Shown here one piece after another: positions 37,154 through 45,048 of a DNA stretch of 64,000 bases. Source of the stretch: Janibacter endophyticus (GTDB lineage: Bacteria > Actinomycetota > Actinomycetes > Actinomycetales > Dermatophilaceae); contig NZ_JAFEJG010000004.1 in NCBI RefSeq assembly GCF_016888335.1, positions 1,550,001 to 1,614,000 of the forward strand, read 5' to 3'. The translations under genes were made by a program, and so were the position numbers. The notes below the pieces were generated by a model. The model saw only the letters and a list, made by a program, of their open reading frames with translations, did no database searches and was not told where the DNA came from. The number at the start of each line of letters is the position of its first letter. Within the stretch, counting starts at the first letter, position 1.

Positions 37154-38662
37154 ATGACGAGCTTCGTCGACCGCGTGGTCCTCCACGTCGAGGCGGGCAA
37201 GGGCGGCCACGGCGTCGCCTCGGTCCACCGGGAGAAGTTCAAGCCGCTCGGCGGCCCCGACGGGGGCAACGGCGGCAACGGCGGTGACGTCGTCCTCGTC
37301 GTCGACACCCAGAGCACGACGCTGCTCGACTACCACCGCAGCCCGCACCGGCGCGCCAAGAACGGCGCCCCGGGCGCCGGCGACGAGAAGAACGGCGCGC
37401 AGGGCGAGGACCTGATCCTGCCCGTGCCCGAGGGCACCGTCGTGAAGAACCGCGCCGGCGAGATCCTCGCGGACCTCGTCGGCGAGGGCACCCGGTACGT
37501 GGCGGCGAAGGGGGGTCGCGGCGGCCTGGGCAACAAGGCTCTCGCCTCCCAGCGGCGCAAGGCGCCTGGCTTCGCGCTCCTCGGCGAGCCGGGGGAGAGC
37601 GACGAGATCGTCCTCGAGCTGAAGTCGCTCGCCGACGTCGCGCTCGTCGGCTTCCCCTCCGCCGGCAAGTCCTCGCTCGTCTCCGTGCTCTCTGCCGCGC
37701 GGCCGAAGATCGCCGACTACCCCTTCACGACGCTCGTGCCGAACCTCGGGGTCGTCACGGCCGGCGCGATGCGCTACACGATCGCCGACGTGCCCGGGCT
37801 CATCCCCGGCGCGAGCGAGGGCAAGGGCCTCGGCCTGGAGTTCCTGCGCCACGTCGAGCGGTGCTCGGTGCTCGTCCACGTCGTCGACTGCGCGACGCTC
37901 GAGCCGGGTCGCGACCCGATGAGCGACCTCGACGTCATCGAGGCCGAGCTCGCCTCCTACGTCGGTGACGACGCGCTCGGGGGCATCCCGCTCTCGGAGC
38001 GCACCCGTGTCGTCGTCCTCAACAAGGCGGACGTGCCCGAGGCTCGCGAGCTGGCCGAGATGGTCACCCCGATGCTCGAGGAGCGCGGGCTCGAGGTCCA
38101 CACGGTCTCGGCCGTCGCGCACACGGGCCTCAAGGAGCTGACCTTCGCCCTCGCCCGCCACGTCGAGCAGGCCCGCGCCGAGCTCGAGCGTGAGATCGTC
38201 CCGCAGCGGGTCGTCCTGCGACCCAAGGCCGTCGACGACTCCGGCTTCGTCGTGCGCCGCGAGAGCACGCCCGACGGCGAGGTCTTCCGCGTCATCGGCG
38301 AACGCCCGACCCGCTGGGTGCGCCAGACCGATTTCGCCAACGACGAGGCCGTGGGTTATCTCGCCGACCGGCTCGCCCGCGCCGGCGTCGAGGAGGCGCT
38401 CGTCAAGGCCGGCGCCGTCGCCGGGTCGACCGTGCTCATCGGCCCGGAGGACAACGCCGTGATCTTCGACTGGGAGCCCACCCTCGTCGGGGGCGCCGAG
38501 CTGCTCGGCGGCCGTGGCACCGACCTGCGTCTCGACGAGCGCACGCGCCGGACCAACGCCGAGCGTCGCGACGAGTTCCATGCGCGCAAGGACGCCCAGA
38601 CCGCGGCCCGTGAGGAGCTCGCGGAGGAGCGTCGCGCAGGGGTCTGGAGCGACGAGGACTGA
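37154..38662 (+). CDS. obgE: GTPase Obg/CgtA
   Basis: Essential GTPase for 50S assembly and stress control. The glycine-rich Obg fold (about 1-155) has [20 protein letters not shown]. The G domain has [20 protein letters not shown] (about 168), [17 protein letters not shown] and LNKADVPEA. The actinobacterial OCT domain follows (about 345-430, ending [16 protein letters not shown]), then a 65-residue charged tail. The ATG at 37154 follows AGCAGGA. It is followed one base later by proB. Confidence 0.97.
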   Translation: MTSFVDRVVLHVEAGKGGHGVASVHREKFKPLGGPDGGNGGNGGDVVLVVDTQSTTLLDYHRSPHRRAKNGAPGAGDEKNGAQGEDLILPVPEGTVVKNRAGEILADLVGEGTRYVAAKGGRGGLGNKALASQRRKAPGFALLGEPGESDEIVLELKSLADVALVGFPSAGKSSLVSVLSAARPKIADYPFTTLVPNLGVVTAGAMRYTIADVPGLIPGASEGKGLGLEFLRHVERCSVLVHVVDCATLEPGRDPMSDLDVIEAELASYVGDDALGGIPLSERTRVVVLNKADVPEARELAEMVTPMLEERGLEVHTVSAVAHTGLKELTFALARHVEQARAELEREIVPQRVVLRPKAVDDSGFVVRRESTPDGEVFRVIGERPTRWVRQTDFANDEAVGYLADRLARAGVEEALVKAGAVAGSTVLIGPEDNAVIFDWEPTLVGGAELLGGRGTDLRLDERTRRTNAERRDEFHARKDAQTAAREELAEERRAGVWSDED

Positions 38663-38663
38663 G

Positions 38664-39809
38664 ATGACCCCGCTGGAGATCACCGACGAGCAGGCGCGCG
38701 CCCGCGTGGCGCAGGCCCGTCGTGTCGTCGTCAAGGTGGGCTCGTCGTCGCTGACCAACGCCGACGGCGGTCATCTCGACGGCGAGCGGGTCACCGCGAT
38801 CGTCGACGCCATCGCCGGCCGGGTCGCGGAGGGTGTCCAGGTCGTGCTCGTCTCCTCCGGCGCGATCGCGGCGGGGATCGGCCCGCTCGGGCTGGCCCGG
38901 CGTCCGCGCGACCTCGCGACCCAGCAGGCGGCCGCGAGCGTGGGGCAGGGCGTGCTGGTCGCCGCCTACGACGCCGCCTTCCGCCGCCACGGGCTGCACG
39001 TCGGACAGGTCCTCCTCACCGCCGACGACACCACCCGTCGCGGTCACTACACCAACGCGCGTCGCACGCTCGACCGGCTCCTCACGCTCGGGATCGTCCC
39101 GATCATCAACGAGAACGACACGGTCGCGACGAGCGAGATCAAGTTCGGCGACAACGACCGGCTCGCCGCCCTCGTCGCCCACCTCATCGGGGCCGACACC
39201 CTGGTGCTCCTCACCGACGTCGACGCGCTCTACACCGACAAGCCGGACCGTCCGGGCGCCCGTCGGATCGCCGTCGTCCGCGGTCGTGACCAGCTCAAGG
39301 ACATCGACGTCAGCGCCCGTGGCTCCCGTGTCGGGACCGGGGGGATGCAGACCAAGGTCGAGGCGGCCTCGATCGCAAACGCGGCCGGGATCAGCGCCGT
39401 CCTCGCCGCGACCCCCGACATCGGCCGCGCGCTCGCCGGCGAGGACGTCGGGACGGTCTTCGTGCCGGCGCGCCGTCGCCGGCCCAACCGGACCTGGTGG
39501 CTGCAGCACGCGACGACCTCGCGGGGAGCGCTCGTCGTCGACGCCGGCGCCGTCACCGCGCTGACCGAGCGCGGCAAGTCGCTCCTGCCAGCCGGGATCG
39601 TCGAGATCCGGGGCAGCTTCGCCGAGGGTGACGTCGTCGACGTCGTCGGCCCGGACGGCGCTGTCGTCGCCCGCGGGCTCTCCAGCTACTCGTCCACCGA
39701 CCTGCCGCAGATGCTCGGACGGTCGACGAAGGAGATCGCGGCCGAGCTCGGGGCGCAGTACGAGCGCGAGGCGATCCACCGCGACCATCTCGCGCTGACC
39801 TCCCGCTGA
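38664..39809 (+). CDS. proB: Glutamate 5-kinase
   Basis: First enzyme of proline synthesis: phosphorylates L-glutamate. The amino-acid-kinase domain has RVVVKVGSSSLTNADGGHLD (about 18), VSSGAIAAGIGPLGL and INENDTVATSEIKFGDNDRL (about 150). A C-terminal PUA domain (about 285-365) has GALVVDAGAVTALTERGKSL. The 381 residues start at the ATG at 38664, one base after the obg stop. ProA, its partner, is 1.4 kb away, separated by the converging pdxY. Confidence 0.97.
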   Translation: MTPLEITDEQARARVAQARRVVVKVGSSSLTNADGGHLDGERVTAIVDAIAGRVAEGVQVVLVSSGAIAAGIGPLGLARRPRDLATQQAAASVGQGVLVAAYDAAFRRHGLHVGQVLLTADDTTRRGHYTNARRTLDRLLTLGIVPIINENDTVATSEIKFGDNDRLAALVAHLIGADTLVLLTDVDALYTDKPDRPGARRIAVVRGRDQLKDIDVSARGSRVGTGGMQTKVEAASIANAAGISAVLAATPDIGRALAGEDVGTVFVPARRRRPNRTWWLQHATTSRGALVVDAGAVTALTERGKSLLPAGIVEIRGSFAEGDVVDVVGPDGAVVARGLSSYSSTDLPQMLGRSTKEIAAELGAQYEREAIHRDHLALTSR

Positions 39810-39818
39810 CCCGTCGGC

Positions 39819-39839
39819 GGGGCGGTCCGGGCCCGCCCC
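39819..39839 (+). terminator. Hairpin behind proB
   Basis: Stem GGGGCGG / CCGCCCC with a seven-base loop, ten bases after the proB stop. It has no T tract and precedes the palindromic repeats. Confidence 0.55.
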
Positions 39840-39856
39840 CACCCCGCTCGCCCACC

Positions 39857-39958
39857 CCTTCGCACGAGCCAAGGCTCGTACCTCACCTCTTCGCCCAAAC
39901 GGTGCGCACGAGCCAAGGCTCGTGCGATCAGGAGAGGGTAGGAGCCTTGGCTCGTGCG
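39857..39958. repeat. Palindromic intergenic repeats (REP/BIME-like), copies 2 and 3
   Basis: A single arm at 39857-39879 begins with the CCCCTTCG octamer and continues into CACGAGCCAAGGCTCGT. A full inverted pair follows: arms 39905-39921 and 39942-39958 (17 bp, perfect) around a 20-base spacer. The arms are identical to those at 28205-28258 and both spacers start GTG and end GGGTAG-like. They lie between the converging proB and pdxY genes. Confidence 0.92.
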
Positions 39959-39980
39959 ATCAGGGGAGGGGGAGGGAGGG

Positions 39981-40841
39981 TCAGCGGACGCGGGTGACCT
40001 CGAACTGCATCCGCGGGTGAGCGATCTCCTCCTGGCTCTGGACGAGCTGGAGCTCGCGCCGCCCGGAGTCGAGGGTCCGCTTCACGAGGTCCCAGACGCT
40101 GCTCGCCGTGCGGCCGAGGGCGACCTCGGCGTCGCCGCCGGACTGGAGCAGGTGGGTCGTGAAGAGCGCGGCCGTGACGTCACCGGAGCCGTTGCACTTG
40201 ATCGGCAGGTGCTCGGTGCGCACGATCCACGCGCCGTCGCCATGGACGGCGAGCATCTCGATCGTGTCCTCCGGGCGGTCGGGCTGGAGCACCGACGTGA
40301 CGAGCACCGTCGACGGGCCCATCGCGCGGGCCGCGTCGACGGAGGCCAGCGTCGACTCCAGGTCGGCGGGCTCGGTGCCGGTGAGGAAGCCCAGCTCGAA
40401 CTGATTGGGCGTGATGAGGTCGGCCTGCGGCACCACCCGCTCGCGGAGGAGCACGGGGATGTCGGGGTGGACGAAGCAGCCCGACTTCGCGTTGCCCATC
40501 ACCGGGTCGCACGCGTAGATCGCGGAGGGGTTGGCCGCCTTGACCTGGGCGACGGCGTCGAGGATGACGTCGCCGATCTGCACCCCGCCCTGGTAGCCGG
40601 AGAGGACCGCGTCGACCTCCGGGAAGGCGCCACGCTCACCGATGCCGGAGATGACCTCGCGCACGTCCTCCGGCGGGACGAGGGGGCCGCGCCACTCGCC
40701 GTAGCCGGTGTGGTTGCTGAAGAGCACGGTGCTCACCGGCCAGACCTCCACCCCGAGCCGCTGCATGGGGAAGACGGACGCGGAGTTCCCGACGTGCCCG
40801 TAGGCGACGGAGGACTGGATCGAGAGAATCGTCGTGCTCAC
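39981..40841 (-). CDS. pdxY: Pyridoxal kinase PdxY
   Basis: Phosphorylates pyridoxal to PLP in the B6 salvage path; PLP is the cofactor of the aminotransferase at 31.2 kb. The 286-residue ribokinase-fold protein has [20 protein letters not shown] at the start (the family's substrate-loop sequence), [13 protein letters not shown] (about 118), [13 protein letters not shown] and the anion-hole/catalytic [12 protein letters not shown] (about 225). It sits on the opposite strand between proB and proA, an unusual place. Confidence 0.93.
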   Translation of the reverse strand: MSTTILSIQSSVAYGHVGNSASVFPMQRLGVEVWPVSTVLFSNHTGYGEWRGPLVPPEDVREVISGIGERGAFPEVDAVLSGYQGGVQIGDVILDAVAQVKAANPSAIYACDPVMGNAKSGCFVHPDIPVLLRERVVPQADLITPNQFELGFLTGTEPADLESTLASVDAARAMGPSTVLVTSVLQPDRPEDTIEMLAVHGDGAWIVRTEHLPIKCNGSGDVTAALFTTHLLQSGGDAEVALGRTASSVWDLVKRTLDSGRRELQLVQSQEEIAHPRMQFEVTRVR

Positions 40842-40911
40842 CGGAGCATTGTGCCTCTTCTCGGGTCACACTGGAGGCCACGCCCGCCGGATCGCACCCC
40901 CGGAGAGTCCC

Positions 40912-41088
40912 ATGAGCGCGATGCCTGTCGTCGTCGTCGTTGTCGTCGGCGTCGTCCTGCTGCTCCTCGTCATCGGCCTCGTCATCGCCGCGGTCGTCCG
41001 CAACAAGCAGGCCGACCCCGTCGAGCACCGACCCCTCGACCCCAGCATCATCCAGTGCTTCCCGCCCGGGCACCGCGCGCGAGGGTGA
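40912..41088 (+). CDS. 58-residue single-span membrane peptide
   Basis: I do not recognise a family. From the ATG at 40912 (CGGAGAG upstream) the peptide starts MSAMP and is then a run of about 25 Val/Leu/Ile/Gly residues forming one membrane span (about residues 6-31). A cytoplasmic-type RNKQ follows, then a short polar tail containing one Cys. It lies divergent from pdxY (70 bp) and 92 bases before proA. Coding is supported by the start site, GC-rich third positions and the clean hydrophobic profile, but it may be a small protein seen only in relatives. Confidence 0.55.
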   Translation: MSAMPVVVVVVVGVVLLLLVIGLVIAAVVRNKQADPVEHRPLDPSIIQCFPPGHRARG

Positions 41089-41180
41089 GCCGATCCCGCA
41101 GGGTGAGGCCACCCCTTCGGCCCTTCCCGCGGAGCGGGACGACACCGGCCCTGACGGCACGGTCGCCTAGATTTGGCGGC

Positions 41181-42479
41181 ATGACCGCCACGACGACCGG
41201 ACCGGCGCCCGCCAGCGAGCAGGACGTCGAGCTCGTCCGCGAGCTCGCGACCCGCTCCCGCGCCGCCGCCCGCCAGCTCGCCCTGCTCACCCGCGCCGAG
41301 AAGGACGCCGCACTGCTCGCCCTCGCCGACGCGCTCGACACCGCGGTCCCGCGCATCGTCACAGCCAACGCCGAGGACATCGCCCGCGGCCAGGCCGGTG
41401 GGATGACAGAGAGCCTCCAGGACCGCCTGCGGCTGGACGACGGACGGGTCCGGGCCATCGCCCAGGCGCTCCGTGACGTCGCCGGGCTGCCCGACCCGGT
41501 CGGCGAGGTCGTCCGCGGCTCGACCCTGGCCAACGGCATGCAGATCCGGCAGGTCCGGGTGCCGATGGGCGTCGTCGGGATGATCTACGAGGCCCGCCCC
41601 AACGTCACCGTCGACGCCGCCGGCCTTGGCCTGAAGTCCGGCAACGCCGTCATCCTGCGCGGTGGCAGCGCGGCCGCGAGCAGCAACCGGGTCCTCGTCG
41701 AGGTGCTCCGCGAGGCGCTCACCGCCGCCGGGCTGCCCGCCGACGCCGTCCAGCTGCTCGAGGGGGGCCACGGCACCGTCACGGCGCTCATGACTGCCCG
41801 AGGGCTCGTCGACCTGCTCATCCCGCGTGGGGGAGCGGGTCTGATCGAGTCCGTCGTGCTCGGCTCGACGGTGCCCGTCATCGAGACCGGCATCGGCAAC
41901 TGCCACGTCTACGTCGACGCGGGCGCGGATCTCGACAAGGCGCTCGCGATCGCGGTCAACTCCAAGACCCACCGGCCGAGCGTGTGCAACGCCGCCGAGT
42001 CGCTCCTCGTCCACGAGGCGGTCGCCGCGGACTTCCTCCCGCGGGTCCTGCGGGCGCTCGGTGACGCCGACGTCGTCCTGCACGCCGACGAGGCGGCGGG
42101 CCGGGCCGCCCAGGCCGAAGGGGTGGCGAGCACCCCGGTGACGGACGAGGCCTTCGCGACGGAGTTCCACGGGCTGGAGATGAGCGTCGCCGTCGTGCCC
42201 GACCTCGACGCGGCGCTCGAGCACGTCCGGCGCTACGGCACCGGCCACACCGAGGCGATCGTCACCGAGGACCGCGCCGCCGCCCGCCGCTGGGTCGCCG
42301 AGGTCGACGCGGCCGCGGTGATGGTCAACGCGTCGACCCGGTTCACCGACGGCGGCGAGTTCGGCTTCGGCGCGGAGATCGGCATCTCGACGCAGAAGCT
42401 GCACGCCCGCGGCCCGATGGCGCTGCCCGAGCTCACGACGACGAAGTGGGTCGTCGAGGGCGAGGGCCACATCCGCTGA
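41181..42479 (+). CDS. proA: Glutamate-5-semialdehyde dehydrogenase
   Basis: Second enzyme of proline synthesis: NADPH reduction of glutamyl-5-phosphate. The 432-residue protein has [20 protein letters not shown] (about 115), [27 protein letters not shown] and the catalytic Cys in [15 protein letters not shown] (about 275). Near the end comes [20 protein letters not shown]. The ATG at 41181 is 11 bases after the stop-like TAG; GGCGG precedes it. Two strong hairpins follow. Confidence 0.97.
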   Translation: MTATTTGPAPASEQDVELVRELATRSRAAARQLALLTRAEKDAALLALADALDTAVPRIVTANAEDIARGQAGGMTESLQDRLRLDDGRVRAIAQALRDVAGLPDPVGEVVRGSTLANGMQIRQVRVPMGVVGMIYEARPNVTVDAAGLGLKSGNAVILRGGSAAASSNRVLVEVLREALTAAGLPADAVQLLEGGHGTVTALMTARGLVDLLIPRGGAGLIESVVLGSTVPVIETGIGNCHVYVDAGADLDKALAIAVNSKTHRPSVCNAAESLLVHEAVAADFLPRVLRALGDADVVLHADEAAGRAAQAEGVASTPVTDEAFATEFHGLEMSVAVVPDLDAALEHVRRYGTGHTEAIVTEDRAAARRWVAEVDAAAVMVNASTRFTDGGEFGFGAEIGISTQKLHARGPMALPELTTTKWVVEGEGHIR

Positions 42480-42487
42480 CCCGTGCG

Positions 42488-42512
42488 CCGGCAGGTTGGG
42501 CCAACCTGCCGG
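42488..42512 (+). terminator. Terminator behind proA
   Basis: A perfect 11-bp stem CCGGCAGGTTG / CAACCTGCCGG with a GGC loop, nine bases after the proA stop codon. Confidence 0.85.
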
Positions 42513-42539
42513 ACAGGGACGAGGGGGTGGGGCATGGCG

Positions 42540-42571
42540 AAGGGCCCCTCCGGTGATCCGGAGGGGCCCTT
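42540..42571. terminator. Second strong hairpin behind proA
   Basis: A perfect 14-bp stem AAGGGCCCCTCCGG / CCGGAGGGGCCCTT with loop TGAT. As proA already has a hairpin, this one may end a transcript coming from the right on the minus strand (see 42572-43004). Confidence 0.8.
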
Positions 42572-43004
42572 GCGCGCGTGGCGGGGACCGTCAGTCGCGT
42601 GGCTCCGCGGTGACGAGCGACGGCGCGTGTGCGCCGGACGGCCCGGGCCTCGAGCGGCGAGGGTCCGTCCCTGCGGTCACCCGGCAGCCGAGGCCGCCGT
42701 CGCGCTCGCGCGCCGGTGCAGGTCCGTTATCCCCACCACCCGTGCTGCCCGACGCAACCTGGTGGGGGAAGTCGCCGTGGCTGGGTGCAGGTGATGTCTA
42801 CCCGCTGCGCCCCACCCCGATCAACCGGCTCCCGGGCCTGTGCGCCGAGCGGACCGCGGGCCACAGGTTCTCCACAGGAGCAGCGGCGCAACCTCGTCTC
42901 TGTGCACACCTCTGTGCACGGAGCCTGTGCACGACGTGCCGGCGCCCCGTCCGTCCCGGCGGGTGGCCGTCCCGAGGGACCCCGGGCGCGGGTAGCATGG
43001 CCCC
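42572..43004. other. 433-bp gap without a convincing gene; short motifs only
   Basis: No reading frame here shows convincing coding signs. What I see: a minus-strand mini-frame of about 29 codons from a GTG near 42680 to a TGA near 42592, ending just before the 42540-42571 hairpin; an inverted repeat CCCCACCA / TGGTGGGG (about 42733-42769); a TTATCCCCA and a TCCACAGG reminiscent of DnaA boxes; and TGTGCAC three times at 42901, 42913 and 42926 (12- and 13-base steps). The right end is the promoter region of the small gene at 43005 (GGGTAGCAT). A small RNA or operator is possible; nothing here is proven. Confidence 0.5.
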
Positions 43005-43208
43005 ATGCTGAGCACTGTCGCGTCGTACGCCGCCGAGATCGCACCCCTGGAGCACAACGAGCTGCCCTTCAGCCACTGGGGCTTCGGCGGGATCGCGCTC
43101 GCCCTCTTCGCCGCCGGTCTCGGTGCGCTCTGGTCCTTCCGCGGCACCGCCGCCAAGGTCCCCAACGCCCCCAGCGACGAGCACCACACGGACACCGGCG
43201 CCCACTGA
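43005..43208 (+). CDS. 67-residue single-span membrane protein upstream of nadD
   Basis: A small conserved-looking protein often annotated hypothetical before nadD in related actinomycetes. It has a polar start ([20 protein letters not shown]), one membrane span (about residues 27-45, [19 protein letters not shown]) and a hydrophilic tail rich in His and Asp (EHHTDTGAH). The ATG at 43005 lies about eight bases behind a GGGTAGCAT -10-like sequence, so the mRNA may be nearly leaderless. nadD starts two bases after its stop, implying one transcript. Function unknown. Confidence 0.7.
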   Translation: MLSTVASYAAEIAPLEHNELPFSHWGFGGIALALFAAGLGALWSFRGTAAKVPNAPSDEHHTDTGAH

Positions 43209-43210
43209 CC

Positions 43211-43813
43211 GTGCGCCTCGGCGTCATGGGTGGGACCTTCGACCCCATCCACCACGGGCACCTCGTGGCGGCCTCTGAGGTGCAGTCCCTCTTCGACCTC
43301 GACGAGGTCGTCTTTGTCCCGACCGGGCAGCCCTGGCAGAAGGCCGACCGTGAGGTCTCGCCGGCCGAGCACCGATACCTCATGACCGTCGTCGCGACGG
43401 CGAGCAACCCAGGCTTCACCGTGAGCCGGGTCGACATCGACCGAGACGGCCCCACCTACACGATCGACACGCTGCGCGACCTGCGCGCGGCCCGGCCCGA
43501 CGACGAGCTCTTCTTCATCACCGGGGCCGACGCCCTGGCGCAGATCCTGTCCTGGAAGGACGCGGACGAGCTCTTCGACCTTGCGCACTTCATCGGCGTG
43601 ACCCGCCCCGGCTACGAGCTCAGCGAGTCGGGGCTGCCCGAGGACAAGGTCACCCTCCAGGAGGTCCCCGCCATGGCGATCTCCTCGACCGACTGCCGCG
43701 ACCGCGTCGCCGACGGCGAGCCCGTGTGGTACCTCGTGCCCGACGGCGTCGTGCAGTACATCAACAAGTACGCCCTCTACACCGCAGACGACACGGAGAC
43801 CACGACCACGTGA
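43211..43813 (+). CDS. nadD: Nicotinate-nucleotide adenylyltransferase
   Basis: Makes deamido-NAD from nicotinate mononucleotide and ATP, a needed step of NAD synthesis. The 200-residue protein starts with a GTG ([20 protein letters not shown]), where [11 protein letters not shown] is the nucleotidyltransferase (H/T)xGH motif. The second signature is [12 protein letters not shown] (ISSTxxR, about 158). Its stop overlaps the rsfS start by four bases (GTGA). Confidence 0.96.
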   Translation: MRLGVMGGTFDPIHHGHLVAASEVQSLFDLDEVVFVPTGQPWQKADREVSPAEHRYLMTVVATASNPGFTVSRVDIDRDGPTYTIDTLRDLRAARPDDELFFITGADALAQILSWKDADELFDLAHFIGVTRPGYELSESGLPEDKVTLQEVPAMAISSTDCRDRVADGEPVWYLVPDGVVQYINKYALYTADDTETTTT

Positions 43814-44196
43814 GTGCCACCCCCCGAGCCCGTGAGCTCGCCACCATCGCCGGGCGCGCCGCCGCCGACAAGATCGCCGAGTCGGTCGTCGCCCTCGACG
43901 TCAGCGGCCAGATGCCGCTGACCGACATCTTCCTCATCGTCTCGGCCGACAACGAGCGCCAGGTCGGCTCCATCGTCGACGCCGTCGAGGAGGCCCTGCG
44001 CGAGATCGACGTCAAGCCGTTGCGTCGCGAGGGCGCCCGCGAGGGCCGCTGGGTGCTGCTCGACTTCGGCGACATCGTCGTCCACGTCCAGCACGAGGAG
44101 GAGCGGGCCTACTACGAGCTCGAGCGCCTCTGGAAGGACTGCCCGGTCATCGACCTCGGCATCGAGACGAGCTCCGGCGAGGGCACCGCCTCGTGA
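43810..44196 (+). CDS. rsfS: Ribosomal silencing factor RsfS
   Basis: RsfS binds L14 and blocks joining of the ribosomal subunits when nutrients are low. The 128-residue protein has the DUF143/Iojap fold: [40 protein letters not shown] and [20 protein letters not shown]. The GTG at 43810 overlaps the nadD stop. It is followed by the phosphatase with another GTGA overlap, giving a coupled run of three. Confidence 0.96.
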   Translation: MSATPRARELATIAGRAAADKIAESVVALDVSGQMPLTDIFLIVSADNERQVGSIVDAVEEALREIDVKPLRREGAREGRWVLLDFGDIVVHVQHEEERAYYELERLWKDCPVIDLGIETSSGEGTAS

Positions 44197-44855
44197 TCGG
44201 TGACGCGAGCGCGGCCCGCCGCCTCGTCGTCCTGCGCCACGGCGAGACCGACTCCAACGCCGCCGGGGTCTGGCAGGGCCAGCTCGACCACGAGCTCTCC
44301 GCCCGCGGGCACGCCCAGGCCCGAGCGGCTGCCCGCGCGCTCATCCCCCTTCGTCCCGTCCGGGTCGTCTCCTCGGACCTGCGCCGCGCCCAGGTCACCG
44401 GCCAGGACGTCGCCGCTGCCTGCGGCGTGCCGATCACGACCGACGCCCGGCTGCGCGAGATCCACGCGGGCGCCTGGCAGGGCATGACCGGCGACCAGGT
44501 CCGTGAGCAGTACCCCGAGGACGCCGAGCGGCTCCTCACGGGTGAGGACTTCCGGCGCGGTGGTGACGGCGAGACCGTCGCCGAGGTCGCCGAGCGGGCC
44601 CGGGCCCTCGTCGAGGAGGTCCTCGCCGCCATGGAGCCGGGGGAGTGCGTCGTCCTCGCGACCCACGGCGTCACCGGGCGCACCCTGGCCGCCGACCTCG
44701 TCGGGCTCGACCAGCAGCAGGCGTGGCTGGCCCTCGGCGGCCTGCGCAACTGCCACTGGGTGCTCCTCGAGGAGGGCCGGAGCGGCTGGCGGATCGTGGA
44801 GTGGAACGCCGGCGCCCCCGCCGAGACCATCGAGAGCGACGGCGTCACCGCCTGA
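44193..44855 (+). CDS. gpgP: Histidine phosphatase, probable glucosyl-3-phosphoglycerate phosphatase
   Basis: A phosphoglycerate-mutase-like phosphatase of 220 residues. Motifs are RLVVLRHGETDSNAAGVWQG (phospho-His), SSDLRRAQVTG, LREIHAGAWQGMTGDQVREQ and the second His in VLATHGVTGRTLAADL. In mycobacteria the gene right behind nadD and rsfS is GpgP, which makes glucosylglycerate for methylglucose polysaccharides; I take the same name from position. A general phosphoglycerate-mutase-like role is the alternative. It uses one rare CTT codon, inside the CCCCTTCG octamer at about 44346. Confidence 0.72.
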   Translation: MIGDASAARRLVVLRHGETDSNAAGVWQGQLDHELSARGHAQARAAARALIPLRPVRVVSSDLRRAQVTGQDVAAACGVPITTDARLREIHAGAWQGMTGDQVREQYPEDAERLLTGEDFRRGGDGETVAEVAERARALVEEVLAAMEPGECVVLATHGVTGRTLAADLVGLDQQQAWLALGGLRNCHWVLLEEGRSGWRIVEWNAGAPAETIESDGVTA

Positions 44856-44902
44856 CCCTCCGAGGCTCGCCGGCTCGCACCTCAGGGAGCAGACTGGCCG
44901 AT

Positions 44903-44971
44903 TTGGTGGCGAAGGGGGGTGTCTGGGTAAACTCGCGCAGTCCCCTTCGGGGGACGCTGAGCGTCACGCTC
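44903..44971 (+). promoter_or_regulatory. Promoter and leader of tRNA-Ala
   Basis: TTGGTG (44903-44908) and TAAACT (44928-44933), 19 bases apart, make a fair sigma-A promoter. The predicted 30-base leader holds two small hairpins, TCCCC-TTCG-GGGGA (44941-44954, a UUCG tetraloop on the octamer) and GACGC-TGA-GCGTC (about 44953-44965), which may guide 5'-end processing. Confidence 0.5.

Positions 44972-45048
<77 letters not shown>

Noticed and set aside
42572-43004. RNase P RNA, tmRNA, SRP RNA or 6C RNA in the proA-nadD gap
   Set aside because: I looked for their conserved core sequences on both strands and did not find them; only simple hairpins are present.
42483-43004. Plus-strand frames running from behind proA into nadD
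   Set aside because: They cross two terminators, have Arg/Gly/Pro/Cys-rich content unlike real proteins here, and lack ribosome-binding sites.
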